64,000 bases of DNA from Roseomonas sp. AR75 (GTDB taxonomy: Bacteria > Pseudomonadota > Alphaproteobacteria > Acetobacterales > Acetobacteraceae). The notes under the pieces were generated by a model. The model saw nothing but the letters and a program-made list of their open reading frames with translations, made no database searches and was not told where the DNA came from. The position numbers and the translations under genes were made by a program. The stretch lies in NCBI RefSeq assembly GCF_005222815.1, contig NZ_STGB01000005.1:310001-374000 (forward strand), read 5' to 3'. Below are positions 43,701-58,700 of the stretch, in pieces (within the stretch, counting starts at the first letter, position 1; every line of letters starts with the position of its first letter).

Positions 43701-46700
43701 GCCACTGAGCTGCGTCACCACCACGCGGCTGTCGAGCTCGACCGGCTCGCCGTCGCGCGTCAGCGCGATGTCGCCGACGCCGAAGGTCGCGGCGTCGATG
43801 ACACGGGAGAATTCCACCTCCAGCGCGCCGACCGCGATGTTGCGCGGATCGGGTTCCACCGTCTGGATCGAGGCGACCACGACGGAGGCCGCGGACATTG
43901 CCCAGGAGACGGTCTTCGCATTGGTCGCCGCGTTGCCCGCGCCATCCGCGATGCCCGCGCCGTCAAGCGTCAACGCATAGTTGCCGTCGGGCGTGGTCAG
44001 CGCGCCGAGATTGCCGATGCGGTACACGCTGGTCGAGACCTGCGTGATCGTCGCGCCGCCGAGATCCAGCGCCACGCCGTTCCGCGTCAGCGTGAGGTCC
44101 GCGATCGTGAAGGTCGCGAGGTCCACCGCCTCGGTGAAGGTGACGTCGAGCTGGCCGACCGCGCTGGTCACCACGGCCGCCGGCTGCTCCAGCGAGAGGA
44201 TCGCCGGCGGCACCTTGTCGTCCACCGCGTAGAACAGCGTGTAGCTGCCGGTGGAATCCCGATCCAGCAGGTGCAGCAGGTTCTCGTACGTCGCGCCCGG
44301 CTCGCCCGGCTTGAAGGTGCGGTCGGTGCGCCAGACCATGTCGCCGACCGGCACCTCCGTGCCGTCGGACCGCAGCACCTTCGTCAGGCGGAAGCCCGCG
44401 CCCGGATCGGCGACCTTCAGATACGTCCAGCCGGATTCCACATCCGCCGTCAGCGTGCGCGTCATGCCGCCGCTGACCTGCACGTTCTGCGCCACGCTGA
44501 CCGGCACCTTGCCGCCGGTGGAGAGGTACAGCGTGTCCGGCAGGTGGTCGTCATCCGGCAGGTCGTTGACCAGGTAGTCCGGAATGTCGTCGCTGGTCGG
44601 GTGGTTCACCTCCACCTGCCGGATCAGCTCGTGGATGTTCACGCTCTCGATCAGCGAGGTGCGCAGCCCGCCGAAATTGTCGAGATGCTCGAAGCTCGCC
44701 TTGTAGTCGATGAACTTGCCCTGCAGGGACGAGATCATGTTCCACTGCGCGGTCTTGGTCGCGCCCGCGGCGATGCTGCCGAGGTCCACGGTCAGCGAAG
44801 GCTGCGCCGCCTGATTGCCGACCTGGCTGCTGATGATCTCGAAGTCGATCAGCAGGCCCTTCTCGTTCTCGATGATCTCCGGCTGCGCGGAGGTGATCGT
44901 CATCCGGTTGGCGTCGCCCTTGCCCAGGTTCGTCACCTGCAGGCCAAGCGCGAAGGGCTCCGAAGGCTCCACCGGATCGGTGAAGGGATCGTCGCCGAAG
45001 ACGTCGCGCTGCCAGAAATAGTCGAGCTGCAGCCGCGCTTCCGGATAGACCGTGATCTTGGAGGAGAGCAGCGGCACGTCCACGACGTTGCCGCCATCCT
45101 TGTAGACCAGCCGTCCGCCGATGGAGTAGCGCGTCGGCGCATCCACCGCCGCATCCGTGGTCGGCAGGAAGGTGTATTTCAGCGCGCCGGTCTGGCCCGC
45201 GGCGAGCGACCAGAATTCCGGTCCGCCGATCAGGTTCTCCGCATCGGGGCCGATGACGAAGAACTTGTCGTTCGCGACATTCCCGTTCTCGTCGCGGATG
45301 TCGAGGATGAGCTGAATGTCCTCCAACGTGCCCGCCGTGCCGTTGTCCAGCTCCAGCGTGCCGAGGAAGGCGGTGCGCGTGATCACCGCCTCCTGCTCCA
45401 GCTTGAGGCGCACCTGCGCGCAGACGCCGGCCGCGGTGGCGGAGAGGTCGCCATCCGCGTCCAGCACCGTCGCGTCGGAACTGCCGGGGCCGCAGGCCAC
45501 GCTGCCGCCGTCCCAGATCACCGGCACCGACCAGGGCGAACCCGGCCCGCCGCCATAGATCCCCCAGCCGCCGCCGCCCCCGCCGCCGCCGCCGCCACCG
45601 CCGCCATCGCCACCGCCGATACCCCAGTCGAGGCTGCAGAGGCAGGCGAGGATGTCGTCCAGCGCGCCGCCGAGGCCGGCACCCGCGCCGGCCCAGCCGC
45701 CGGTGAGCGCGCCGAGGCCGACGCCGCAGATCGTCGAGACGATGGCCTGCGTGCAGTCATCCGCGCCCGCGCATTGCAGGATCATGCCGATCGCGTCGCA
45801 GATCAGGTTGGACGGGTTGGCGTTCTTCGGATCCTTGATGAGGTCCTTGATGTAGTCCTTCGCGGATCCGCCCGCGCCCAGGATGTCCTCGCCGCAGAAG
45901 ATCGCGTCGAGCTTGTGCGGCACCGACACCCACTGCCCGTTCTGGCATTCATAGGTGTAGACCGTCTCGATCCCCAGGCACTTGGCGATGGCGTTGCCCC
46001 AGCCCTGCGCGGTGATCGGCATGTCGAGCGCGGAGGCCGGCATGATGCCGTCGCCCGTCTGCATCACCATGTTCGACCCGTTGGCCGAGAGCTGCGCCGC
46101 GAGCGGCGAGCCTTCTCGCAGGCGGATGGTGATCGGGATCGTCACCGAGCTCTTCGCCGGCAGCACGTCGATGATGTCGATCAGCGGCGTGATGATCAGG
46201 TCCGGGTCGTTCGGGACGCGGATCTGAACCTGCTCCGCCTGGATCAGCCCGTGGTTGGTGAGCGTGATCTCCATCTGCGTCGTCTCGCCCGGCACGATCA
46301 GCGGCATCAGCCGCGGCGTGTCCGTGGTGACGACGGGCATTGGCACTTCCGTCTCGAACACCGTCTCGAGGACGATCTTGTACTTGTCCTCCACCTCGAT
46401 CGGCACGACCGACCACTTGTACGTCACCACCTGGCGATGCAGGAAGGCGGTGGTCTCGTTCAGGATGCCCGGCTTGATCTCGAAGGCGGTCTGCACGCTG
46501 TCGTGCTTGTCCGCCGTGACGGAGAGCATGTACTTGCCCTCCGCGATGCCGGTGAAGTCCACATAGCCGTCCGCGTCGGCGATGCCGCTGGCGATCACCT
46601 GGTAGGTGTAGGGATCGATCAGCCGCACGGACGCGCCGGCCAGGCCCGGATTGCCTTCCGCGAAATAGGTGTACTCGTCCTCCACCTTGATCCGCGCATC

Positions 46701-49700
46701 GCCGATCGCCTCGGAGATCGCGCGGAACTCGTAGGCGGTGGAGAGCGTGGTGCGGGCGCCGTTCAGCACCACCGTGCCCTTGTAGAGGCCGAGCGGCAGG
46801 TCCTCGCCCGGGTTCAGGCGCAGCGTGATGGTGGTCTTCTCGCCCACGCCGAGCGAGGCGATGGTGGTTGGCGTCGCCGCGGCCAGCCAGGGCTCGTTCG
46901 GCAGCACCAGCGTCAGCGGGCCGGTCTCGGTTCCGCCGTTGTTGGTGACCTCGAAGCTCACCAGCGTCTGCTCGCCGCGCAGCATGCCGGCGTTGAGGAA
47001 GCCCGGCTGCGCCACCAGTCGTGGCGTCAGCGGCGTGACGGTGACGCTCAGCGGCACGCGCAGCGTCACGCCCTCGGCCGTGGTCAGCACGAAGACGAGC
47101 CGGCCGGAGGTCTGCAGGTCCTGGTTGGCCGTGAGTTGCACGGAACCCGTCACCGTGCCGTCCGGCCCGATCGCGTCATCGAGGTCGATCTGGATGTCGA
47201 GCCAGTCCGGCGCGCCTTCCACAGCGATCGCCAGGCCGGTCAGCGGCACGTCGGCCAGGTTCGCGATGGTGAAGTCGAAGCCGTCCTCCGCGCCGGGCAG
47301 CAGGGTGATGGCGCCGGGGAAGCTTGTCGCCTTCATCGCCATCAGCACGAAGCTGTCCTGCGGCGTGCGCTGCGTGACGCCCGGATGGTCGGCGGCGATG
47401 GTGTAGCGCCCGGCCTCGCCGGCCAGCGGCACGAAGTCCACCGTGAAGTTGCCGTTGATGTCGGAGACGGTCGTCAGCGTGCGGACATTCCCGTTCGCGG
47501 ACGTCACCTGCACCGTCACCGGCTTGAACATGAAGGCGGCATTGCCCGGCGCCGGCGGATTGCCGGTGTCGGGATCGATCAGGCTGCCGGTCAGCGGAAT
47601 GCGCGTGCCCGCCAGCGCGGCCTCGATCTCCGCACTGACGGTCGCGCGATAGGCCGGGTTCACCTGCAGCGCGCCGACCGCCTGGTTGTTGCCGTTGGAG
47701 AGTTCCTCCAGCGCGCTGTTCGGATCGGACACCACGATCATGTAGACGGTGCCGGTGGTGGTGCCGGCGATGAAGTTCACCGTCCGCTCATAGGCCTGGT
47801 TCACGTCCAGCGGCTCGCCGGCATGGGTCGCCACCAGCACGTCATCCGCGCCGAGCGTCACGTCGGAGGAGATGTAGACGCGGTCCACCCACGACCCACT
47901 GGCCGCGCCCAGGCCGCGATTGGCCACCATGAAGGTGCCGGTCACCACCTGCCCGGTCTTCACCGAGGTCGGCAGGGCGATGGTCGTCACCTGCAGGTCC
48001 GGCAGGTCGCGATCCGTCACCGTCAACCCCGCCGAACCCGCGTTGAAGCCGCCGGCCGAGGCCAGCAGCGTCACCGGCCGCGTGCCGTCGGAGATGCCGT
48101 CGATCACGCCCGTCACGGTGAAGGTGGCGGTATCCTGGCCGTCCAGGATCGTCACGGTGGTGGGCACCGTCGCCTCGGTCGTATCGTCGCTGGTCAGCGT
48201 GACGACGAGGTCGCCCGTGGTGCCGGTGTTGCGCCGCACGGTGCCGGTGGTGCTGCCGGACTCGCCGATGACGTTGTGCGCCAGGGTGACGGACAGCGAT
48301 GGCCCGTCATCGTCCAGGATCTGCACGCCGATCTGCTGCGCGGTGCCGGGCACCGGCACCTTCAGCACGCTGTCGGCGACCTGCACGCGCAGCAGCGCGA
48401 GCCGGTTGCCATCCACCTGGGCATTGTCCTCGATGGCGATCGGGACATTCACCTCGGTCTGCCCGGCCTCGATCACCACCCGGCCCGGGAAGCGCATCTG
48501 GGTGGGGTCGCCGAGAAGGATCAGCTCCAGCGGCTGGCTGGAGGCCAGGTCGCGGCGGATGGTCAGCGTCGTGCCCGTGGCGCCCGCGCCTTCGGAGACG
48601 GCGGACTGGCTCAGCGACAGCTCGATGCCGGGGATGTCGTTGTCCAGCACCGTCACCAGCGCGGAACCCGTGGCATGGCCCGCCGCCTGCGCGGTGATGC
48701 GCACGTCGCGCGCACCTTCGATGATCGTGTCGTCGATCAGCGTGACCGGGATCTGGATGGAGGACTGGCCGACCGCGAAGGTGAAGCCGGTCGGCACCGT
48801 CGCCTTCCAGCCCTTGTCCACGCCGAGCGTCACGTCGAGCGTGGTGTTCGTCGGCGTGTTGCGCGTGATGGTGGCGAGGATCTGCCCCTCGCCCTCGCCT
48901 GCCGCCGGCGGCAGCGTGACGGTCAGCGCCGCCACGTCGTTGTCGTTCACGCCGAGATTGGCCTGCCCGTCGGCATAGCCGCCCGCGCTCGCCGTCACGG
49001 TCGCGGTGCGGCTGCCATCCACCAGGCTGTTGTCGGTGACGCCGATCTGGAACGACGCCGAGGAGGCCCCGGCCGCGATCGTCACCGTCGCCGGCAGCAG
49101 CAGTTCCGCCCGGTTGCTCGCCAGGTTCACCACCAGCGCCTGGCTGGTGTCGCCGCTGCGCGTCACCGTGCCGGTGCTGGCATTGGCGCCCGCCGCTTCG
49201 CTGACCGGATTGACGCTGAGCGCCACCGTCAGGCTCGGGTCCAACTCCACCGCAACGTCGTCCACCGCCGTGTTGTTCTGCTCGTCGAGCTCGAACAGCA
49301 CGTTGGACGCGTCCGCGCGCACCACGAACCAGCGCGCGCCTTCGCCGAAGGCCGGCATGGTGACCGAGACGGTGCGCGTGACGGAGGCGCCGACGGCGAT
49401 GGACTGGTTCTGCACGTAGTCGCTGCGCAGCAGCGTGTCGCCGCCGGCGGCATTGTCGGCGGAGAGGAAGATCTGCTCGGTCCAGGCGCCCGTCGCGGCC
49501 GCCGTGCCGGTGTTGGTCACGGTGTAGGAAAGCTGCACCGTCTTGCCCGCGCCCGCATTGGGCGGCGCGGTGATGTCGCTGATGATCAGGTCGGCATAGG
49601 CGCCGAGCGTCGCCGCGCGCGTCAGCGTCGCGACGTTGTTGCCCTCGCCGGAGACGCCGCCGCTGCGCTCGAACACCTGGGCGAACGCATCGGTGGTGAC

Positions 49701-52700
49701 GCGCACCAGGATGTCGCCCACGCTGCGCACGCCATCCGGCAGCTTCACATTCACCTGCCGCGCGATCGTCTCCCCCGCCGGCAGCGCCGCGTTCGCCACG
49801 CCGCCGAAGCCCGGATAGCTGAGATACTGGCTGTGCAGCGTCTCCCCGGTGCTCTGGTTGATCACCTCGACACGCTCGGAATACGGCGCGGCCGGCGCAT
49901 CGCCGACATTCGCGCTGTTCCAGGTGATGCTCAGCAGGTCGCCCGAGCGCCAGGTCGCCGGCGACGCCGCCAGGTCCTGCACCTGCAGATCGGCATAGTC
50001 CGCCATGACGCTGGCGCGCGTGATCGTCGCGGTGTTGTTGGTCTCCGGCGCGCTGCCGGCAGCGCCTTCATAGGCGCTGTTGTAGGTGTCGGTGGTGACC
50101 GTCACCCGCAGGTCGCCCACCGCGCGTTCGCCGTTCGGCAGCGTGAACTGATACTGCCGCGGCGCGCCGGTGCCCGCCGCGATCGCGCCGAGGGAAGCGG
50201 CATCGCGGAACAGCACGGTGTTCACCAGCGTCTCGCCGGTGGTCTCGTTCAGCACGACGATGCGGTCGTAGAAGGAGGTCGCGGCATCGCCCGCGCCCGT
50301 GTTGCGCACCGTCCAGCTCACCGTCGCCACGGCGCCCGATTCCAGCGCCGGCGCGCCGTTGAGCGCGAGGTTCTCGACCACCAGGTCCGGCAGCGCCGCC
50401 TGCGTCACCGCGATGGCGGCCGAGACGCCGCGGTTGTTGCCCTCGTCCAGCCCCTCATTCACCTGGTTCCAGTGATCGCCGGAGACGATCACGTACCAGG
50501 TGCCGGAGAGGTCGATCGGCAGCGTGATGTCGAGGCTGCGGTTCAGCTCCCCACCCGCGGCCAACCCCGCCGCGCCCGTCCGCTCGCCCATGAAGCGGGC
50601 GGAGCCGGTGAGCGTCGGCGTCTCCGACAGGAACACGCGCTCCGTCCAGTTCGCCGGCATTGCCGCCGTACCGTCGTTGCGCATCGTCCAGGTCACGGTG
50701 ACCGTCTGGCCCGAGGTCGCGCTCGGCGGCGCCGTCACCGTGGGGATCGTCACATCGGGATGCGTGACCGCCACGACATCGTCCGAGGTCGCGCTGTTGT
50801 TGCCCTCCGCGCCCGCCTCGAAAAGCTGGCTGGCGTAGTCGCTCTCGATGACGATGCGATAGTCGCCATCCGCCACCGCCGGCCAGGTGATGGTGCCGGA
50901 GGCTGTGTAGCTCTCGCCCGCCGCAAGGCCACCCGTACGGGTGACATGGCCGAGCACGGCGGAGCCGGCCACGCCGTCGCGCACCATCAGGATGCGGTCC
51001 GTCCAATTGCCGAAGGCGTCGCCGAAGCCGGCATTCGTCACCGTCCAGCTGATCACCCGCTGCTGGCCCGGGATCGCCGTCGCCGGCACGTCGATGTCGG
51101 TGACGGTCAGGTCGGGGCTCTGCAGCGTGATGGGCGTGGTCGAGACACCCACATTGTTGCCGGTCAGCCCCTTCTCATAGACCTCGCCCAGCGCGTCCGT
51201 GCGCACGATCACGTAGCGCTGGCCGGAGATGGTGTTGGGCAGCGTCACGGTCAGCGTGCCGTCGCTCTCGGCGCCCGGGGCAAGCGGCAAGGCGTTGCGC
51301 ACCACGGTGCCGAGCAGCGTGTCCGCGCCATCCAGCGTGCCATCGGTGGAGAGATACACCCGGTCGCGCCACACGCCGGTGCTGGTCGCACCGTCGCCCT
51401 GGTTGAGCACGGTCCAGTTGATCGTCACCTGCTCGCCGCTGGAGACCAGACCCGGCGCCGTCACCTCCGTCACCGTCAGGTCGGCGAAGGGCGAGGTGAT
51501 GGCGATGGGCCGCACCGCTGTCACGTTGTTCGCGCGCGTATCCGGCTCCAGCACCGCGGCGCCGCTGTCGCTGCGCACGAAGAGGTAGTAGGTCCCCTCC
51601 AGCCGCGGCGGCAGCGAGACGTCGAGCACGACGTCGTACTCCGCGCCCGCGGCGAGCGCGCCGCTGCGCTGATGCGTGCCGATCACCACGTCGTCGGCGT
51701 CGCCGATCACCGCATCGTCGCTGAGGATGACGAGGTCGGTCCAGGCTGCGACGTCCGTGCCGCCGGTGCCCTGGTTGGTGACCGTCCAGGAGACCTGGAT
51801 CGTGCCCTCGCCGCGCCCGTCATCCGGCGCCAGCAGATCCGAAGGTACCAGGTCCGCATAGGCGCGCAGCGCCACGCTGCGCTGGATGGTCGCGCTGTTG
51901 TTGTTCTCGGCATTGCCGGCCGGCAGCGCCTCGGTGATCTGGGAACTGCCGTTGGTCGCCTGGTCGGCGGTGACGGTGATGCTGAGATTGCCCGCCCCCG
52001 CCGCGCCATGCGGCAGCGTGAAGGAATAGCTGCGCGGCACGCTGCCGCCCGGCGCCAGCGCACCCAGCGCCGCGAAGTCGTACGCCACCGCGGTATCGAG
52101 CAGCACCTGTCCGGTCGTGCTGTTCACCACGCGCACCCGGTCCACCCAGCCCTGCGGCGTGGCGGCATTGCCGAAATTCTCGTCCGTCCACTCGATGGTC
52201 AGCGTGTCGCCCGATTGCGGCGTGGCATTCACCAGGGTCAGGCCGGAGACACGAAGATCCGGCGCCGAAACGATGGAGGTCGTGCTGGCGTTGTTGCTCT
52301 CGCCATTGCCGTCGGGATTGGCTTCGAAGACGAGGTCGGTGATGTCCGTCGCGACGATGAACTCGATCACGCCGGTCGAGGAGATGCCCGCAGGCCACGC
52401 GATGGTGGTGCTGCGCGCGCGCGTCTCACCGGCGCCGAACGGCGCGCCGGCGCTGGCGGGCAGCGTCAGCGTGGTCAGCAGGATCTGCTGGTTGGTGCTG
52501 GCGTTGCGCAGGATCAGGCGTTCCGACACGTCGGTCTGCACCGCAGCCGTGCCGTCGTTGCGCGTCGTCCAGCTCACCGTCACGGAATCGCCCGGCGCCC
52601 AGCCGCTGGCCGGGACCGCCGCGACGCCCTGCACCGTCAGGTCGGCATAGGGCGCGAGGGCGGAGGTCAGCGCCACCTGCGTCGCGTTGTTGCTCTCGCC

Positions 52701-55700
52701 CGTGCCGGCCGCATTCTCCTCGTCCAGCGCGTTGGTCAGGTCTGTCGTCACCTGCACCGTGAGCTCGCCCGCGCCGCGATTGCCCGGCGGCAGGCTCAGC
52801 GTCGCCTGCCGGTCCACGAAGCCGCCTGCGGCAAGCCCGGCGCCGCCCGGCGTGTAGGGCAGCACCACGCTGGCCAGGATCTCGCCGGTGTCCACGCGGC
52901 GCACGATCACGCGGTCGGACCACGCGACGCCCGCAGGCAAAGCACCGATGTTGGAATCGCGCCAGCTCACGGTGATGTCGCCGCCGGACTGCACGTCGCT
53001 GCCCACCGGCGCGACGACGACGTTCTCCACCACCAGGTCCGGCGAAGGCACCGCTTCCAGCGAGGAGATGCGCACCGGCGCCTGGATGGGATTCGCGTAG
53101 ATCCCGAAACGGTAGTTGCGGTTGGCCCCGGCATCCACCGGGTGCCCGTCGATCATCAGCAGGTAGGTGCCGGTTTCGGTGAGGGTCAGCGTGTCCTCAT
53201 CGGTCGAGATGCTCTGGCCGAAGCGCACCTCGCCATAGGGGCCGATCAGCCGCCAATACGTGTTGCTGGTGTCCCATTGCTGGCCGTCGAAATAGAAGCG
53301 GTCGCCTGCGGTGGCCTGGAAGCTGTAGATGTCGGCCTCGCTGCCGGGGGTGAGCGTGCCGGTCACCGGGGAACCGAGCGTCAGCTCCTCCACCGCGGCC
53401 AAATCCACCAGCCGGAAGCTGAAGGCGCCGATGCGGTCGTTGCTGGCGCGCACGGCCAGGCTGTACTCGCCCGGCGGCAGTGTCAGCGACGGGTTGCCGG
53501 CGCCGAACGGGCTGCCATTGCCGTAGCTCCAGGTCCGCTCGGTGACGAAGCCGTTCGGCCCGGTCAGCGACCAGCGCAGCACCTGGTCGGACCAGCCCGC
53601 ATCCACCGCATTCGCGATGGTGTCGAGGTAGATCGTCTTTGCCTCGGCCAGGCTGAAGGTGAAGAAGGCCGTCTGGCCGGCATGCTGCAGCGCGCCGGCG
53701 ACCACCTCGTCCACCACGACCGGCGCCGTGGTGTCGGTGACCGGCTGCAGGTTGAAGCCGTAGCTCGCGCTGCCCGTGTTGTAGGGATAGCCCTCGACCA
53801 GCAGCGTGAAGGTGCCGCTGCTTGGTAGGGTGATGATGCCGCGGTCGGAGAAATCCTCGCGGAACAACTGCCGGCCCCACTGGTCGATCAGCCGCCAATA
53901 GGCGCTCGGCTGCTGCGTCACGTTGAAGAACAGGCGATCGCCGGCGTTGCCGGAGAAGCGATACGCGTCTGTCTCGTTGTACGGGTTGAGGGTCGCGGAA
54001 ACCGGCGTGCCGGGCGTCACCGTGGTGAACACCGTGGGATCGTAGAGATCGAGCAGGCGGAAGCCGTAGGCGCCCGTCGCCTCACCATCGCCATAGATCG
54101 TCAGCGTCCAGTCGCCCGCGGCCGCGAGGAAGGCCGCGCCATTCTGGTTCAGGTCGCTGTTCGAGAAATACTGCCAGCCGATCCGCTCGCCATTCGGCCC
54201 ATCCAGGTAGTAGCGGATGTCGGAGCGGTTGGTGAAGGTGTCGAGATACAGCAGCGTCGCGCTGTCCAGCGTGAAGGTGTAGCGGTCCGACTGGCCGGGA
54301 TGCGCGATGGTCGCGTCCACCCGCGTGTTCAGCGTCAGCGCCGTTGTCTCGTCGATCACGGGGCGCAGGTTGAAACTGTAGGTGTTGGCGGCCGTGTTGT
54401 AGTAGCGCCCCTCGATCGCCAGCACATAGGTGCCGTCCAGCGGCACGCTGAACGGGCCCGCATCGGAGTAGGTGTGGTTGCGCCACGTCACTAGTTGCCC
54501 GTTCGGCCCGAACAGGCGCCAGTAGCTGTCCCAGCCCGTATTCGTCGCGTCGAAGTAGAAGCGGTCGCCGGCCGAAGCGGTGAAGCTGTAGAGGTCGTTC
54601 TCGTTGCCCGGGTTCAGCGCGGTGCCGGTCACCGCCGTGCCGGGCGTGATCGGCGTCGCCGAAGCGAGGTCGAGCAGGCGGAAACGATAGGTGCTGCTGG
54701 CGTTCGGCAGCCCGGCGACGGTCACCACATAGGTGCCGGCCTTCAGCGCCATCGGCAGCGCCTCGTAGCCGTCGTAGGAATCGGTGCCGTCGGCGCGCCG
54801 CGCGGAAACCACCCCATCGGGACCGGTCAGCGTCCAGACCGGCTGGCTGTCCGTGCCCTGCCAATCCATCAGCACCGTGGCGTCCGCGGCCAGCGTGATC
54901 GTGTGGCGGAACACGCCGCCGACCGGCAAGGTGGCGATGCCGTTCGCCGCGAGCACTTCCGCGCTGCCGGTCGTCGCACCCAGCGCGAAGGGCAGCGGCA
55001 CCTCGGTGGAGGGCGTGGTCGCGACGCTGACGTTGTCGAGGTCGTGATGCGCCGTCCAGCCGCCGTTGCGGGCGGCGAAGGCGACGCGGCTGGTCTCGAG
55101 GAACAGCCCGCCGACGAAGACGTTGTTGATGGGCGTGATCGTCGTGCTGCCGTCCGGCGTGGTCAGCGAGACCGTCACGCGGCTGCCGCCGACGGCACGC
55201 TGCACCGCCACGCTCACGCCGAAGAACTGCCCCCCCGCGAGGTCGAGCGTCGCGATGTTCACGGCGTATTCGCCGATCTCGCTGCCGTTGTAGTGCAGCG
55301 AGACGTGGTTGTTGCCGACCTCGCCGTTGTTGACGATGTCGAAGCCGATACCCAGCGCGCCCGCCAGGTTCGGCTCCTCGCTGAAATCGGGCGCGGAGCC
55401 CGCGGGGCCATAGAGCCGCGTCGGCAACAGGGCGAAGCCCATCCCGTCGCCGGAGGTGTTGCGACCGGCGGCGGAGGGGATCATCCGCAGGTCGAAACCG
55501 ACGGTCACGCTGTCATGCGGTCCGTCGGCGGTGGCGGTGAAGCCGACACTGTTGCGGCTGACGCCGGTCTCCGCGGCCGTCAGCCGCAGCGCGTAGCCAC
55601 CATTGCCATCCGCCACCAGCGTCGCGCCAGGCGCGTCGTAGCTGGCGAGCACATAGGGGATGCCCGTCCCCTCGCCGTCCATCGCGGCGACTTCGCTGCC

Positions 55701-58700
55701 GAAATCCTGCGTGGTCTGGCCGTTGCGCGCGGGCTGGGAATCCGGCCGCAGCGCGAAGCCGAAATTGATGTCGCCGGATTCGTAGCGGCGGCCCTCGATC
55801 AGCACGCTATAGGTGCCGTCCATCGGCAGGGTGAAGAAGGCGCCGTCCGAGAATTCCGCAAGGCCGAACACCTGGCGGCCGAGCTCGTCCAGCACGCGCA
55901 CCTTCGGGCTGCCGGAGGAGAGCGTGTCGCGGTCGAAGCGCAGGCGCTGGCCCGCATCGCCCTCGAAGGTGTACATCGCGGTCTGCGCACCCGGCGAGAG
56001 CGTGCCGGTGACGACCGTGTCGAGCGTCATCGCCGTTCCGGCGCCGAGTTCGAGCAGGCGGAAGCCATAGCCCGGCATGGCGTCGTTGCTGGCATCCACC
56101 GTCAGCGTGTAGGTGCCGGGCAGCAGGCGAATGGCGGGTGATCCGCCGAAATTCTCGGAATCCGAAGCCTGCCAGCCGCGGCCCGAGACCGGCGTGTAGC
56201 CGGGCGTGGACAGCGTCCAGCTGAGATTGGAAGTATCGGTCAGCGCGTCGAAAATGACGAAGGTCTCGTCGGCGACGGTGAAGCTGTAGCGGTCCACCTG
56301 ACCGCGATGCTCGATCGCGCCATTCACGCTGGCGCCGAGCGTCAGCGCGAGATCCTGGTCCTCGATCGGATCGAATATCAGGCTGAAGGTCTGCCGAACG
56401 CCCTCCCCCGGATACCCCTCCACCGCCAGCACATAGGTGCCGGTCGCGGCGAAGCTGATCGCGCCGTTGTTGGGCAGGGAGCTGATCGCCGTCTGCCCGA
56501 GCACAAGCCGGCCGGTCGGATCGTACAGCCGCACATAGGTGCTGTTGGTGTAGCCGAGGTGATCGAGCCAGGCGCGCTCGCCCGCTGTCGCCTCGAAGGC
56601 GAAGAGCTGCGTCTCGCTGCCCGGCACCAGGGCGCCGGAGAAGCTCGTGCCGATGGTGACCGGCGTCGCCTCCGCCAGGTCGACGAAGCGGAAATTGTAC
56701 CAGCCGGTCGCCTGGCCGGCGGCGTCCACCGTCACCGTGTAGTCGCCCGCCGCCAGGTTCAGCAGGCGGCTGCCACCCAAGGCGCCGCTGTCGGTGTTGT
56801 CGAAGCGCCAGCTTGAGAATTCCGTGCCGCGCGGCCCCGTCAGGGACAGGTAGAAATCGCTGCTGTACGGAGACAGGATATCCAGCAGCAGGGTGCGGTC
56901 CGAATCCAGCGTGAAGGTGAAGCTGTCGCGCTGCCCGGCATGGGCGATCCGGCCGGTGAAGCCATCGGCGTTGAAGCGCTGCAGGACGCCGTCATTGCCG
57001 CCGCCGCTGGAATCGAGGGCCGCATCGCCGCTGTCCTCGTCGAGGCCGAGGCGCATCACCAGCCCGGTTTGCGGCGTGGCGAGCGCGGAATTCCGGGCGG
57101 CTGCGATGTCGGCGGTGCTGCGCGCGACGTTCCACAGCCGCACCTCATCCACCGTGCCGCGCAGGAAGTCGTAGCTGGACGCGGTCTCGCTGCTGCGCCC
57201 GATCAGCAGCGGCTCCGTCGAGCTCACCGCCGGGCCGGCGCGCACCGCCCCGGCAATGCGCTCGACGCCGTCCACCACGATGCGCAACTGCCCGCTGCTG
57301 CGGTCGATCACCGCCGCGACATGCGTCCAGACGCCGAGCTGCATCACGCCGGCGGCGGTCTGCGCACCCTGCTCGTTGCTGGCATCCCGTGTGCCGAGAT
57401 ACAGGGAGCCGTTGGCGTTCACCCACAGCGAGTAGCTGCGATGCGCGGTGTCGCCATTGCCCTTGTAGAAGATCGTCGACCAGGTGTCGCTGAACTCGTC
57501 CAGCTTCACCCACGCTTCGATCGTCAGGTTGCCGGTCTGGTCGGTGCCGTCGCCATCCACCGCAAGCGCATCCGCGCCGGTGAACTGCAGCCCGCCGTCG
57601 ATCTGCCCCTCGGTCCGGAGCGGGCCGGGCTGGGGATTGGTGCCGAAGACGGCGGGCACCGACTCGTCCACCGCCTGGCGCAGCCGGAAGGCGTATGAGA
57701 AGGGCGCCGGATAGGCCGTGCGGCCCTCGACCAGCACCGTATAGGCGCCGGTCATGCCGAGTGTCAGCGGCTCGACGTCGTTGAGGCTGGTCAGGCCCAG
57801 CACCTGCCGCCCCAGCGGGTCGAACACGCGCCAGCTCGCCTGCCAATCCGCCCGGCTGGAGGAAAGCAGGTCGAGGAAGACGCGGTCGCCCGCGGTCGCG
57901 TCGAAGCGGAACATGTCCGTGCTGTCCCCGACCCGCGCCGGGACGGACACCACCGTGTCATAGGCGACGGTCGGGGCGTTCTTCAGGTCGAGGATGCGGA
58001 AGGCATAGGGCGCGGTGCTGTCGCCGGTGCCATCCACGGTGATGGTGTAGTCGCCGGCGATGGCGGCGTAGACCGGATTGCCGCTGCCGAAATCGTGGCT
58101 GTCGCCGTTGCGCAGGTTGCGCGAGAAGCCGAGCCCGCCGGGACCGGCGACCGTGACGGTCGCGCTGTCGTTGTTGGTGAGCGTGTCGAAGTAGAGCAGG
58201 GCGTCGCTGGCGAGGGTGAACGTGTATTGGCGCGTCCCGCCCGGCGATTCCAGCCGCCCGACGATCAGCCCGGCCACGCCTTCGCGCCCGTCGAACACCG
58301 TGGCATCGGTGCCCGAAGGCCCGAGATCGGCGAGCGTTGCCGGGTCGCTGCCGTCTTCCATCGGAATGTAGAGCGCGAGGTCGTCCTCGTCGCCCTGCAA
58401 CGCCTCGCCCATGTCGGCGGCGATGTCGACGTTGCTCCGCGCGACGGACCACAGGCGCAGCTCGTCGATCGTGCCATGCAGCAGCGCGGTCGTCGGGCTT
58501 CCGCCGATGAACAGCGGCCCGTCATGCGTCACCGCCTGGGTGGTGCGGATCGTCCGGCTCGCCACCTGTTCGCCGTTCAGCAGCAGGCGCATCTCGCCCG
58601 TGGCGCGGTCGATCACGCCCGCGACATGCACCCATTCGTTGCGCGCCACGGAGCCATTGGCGGAATTCAGCTCCTGCTGGCCGCCCGAATCGGTGGTCGT

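Noticed and set aside
45561..45630. The GCC/CCG-rich run as a CRISPR or tandem DNA repeat
   Set aside because: It is simply the codon run for a poly-glycine linker in the giant protein, with no spacers.
42999..53828. A 3,609-codon open frame on the + strand, and similar long frames at 37482-41546 and 58095-63137
   Set aside because: They lie antisense to the giant gene, are rich in Arg/His/Ala with no domain character, and are explained by strong GC3 codon bias that suppresses stops on the opposite strand.
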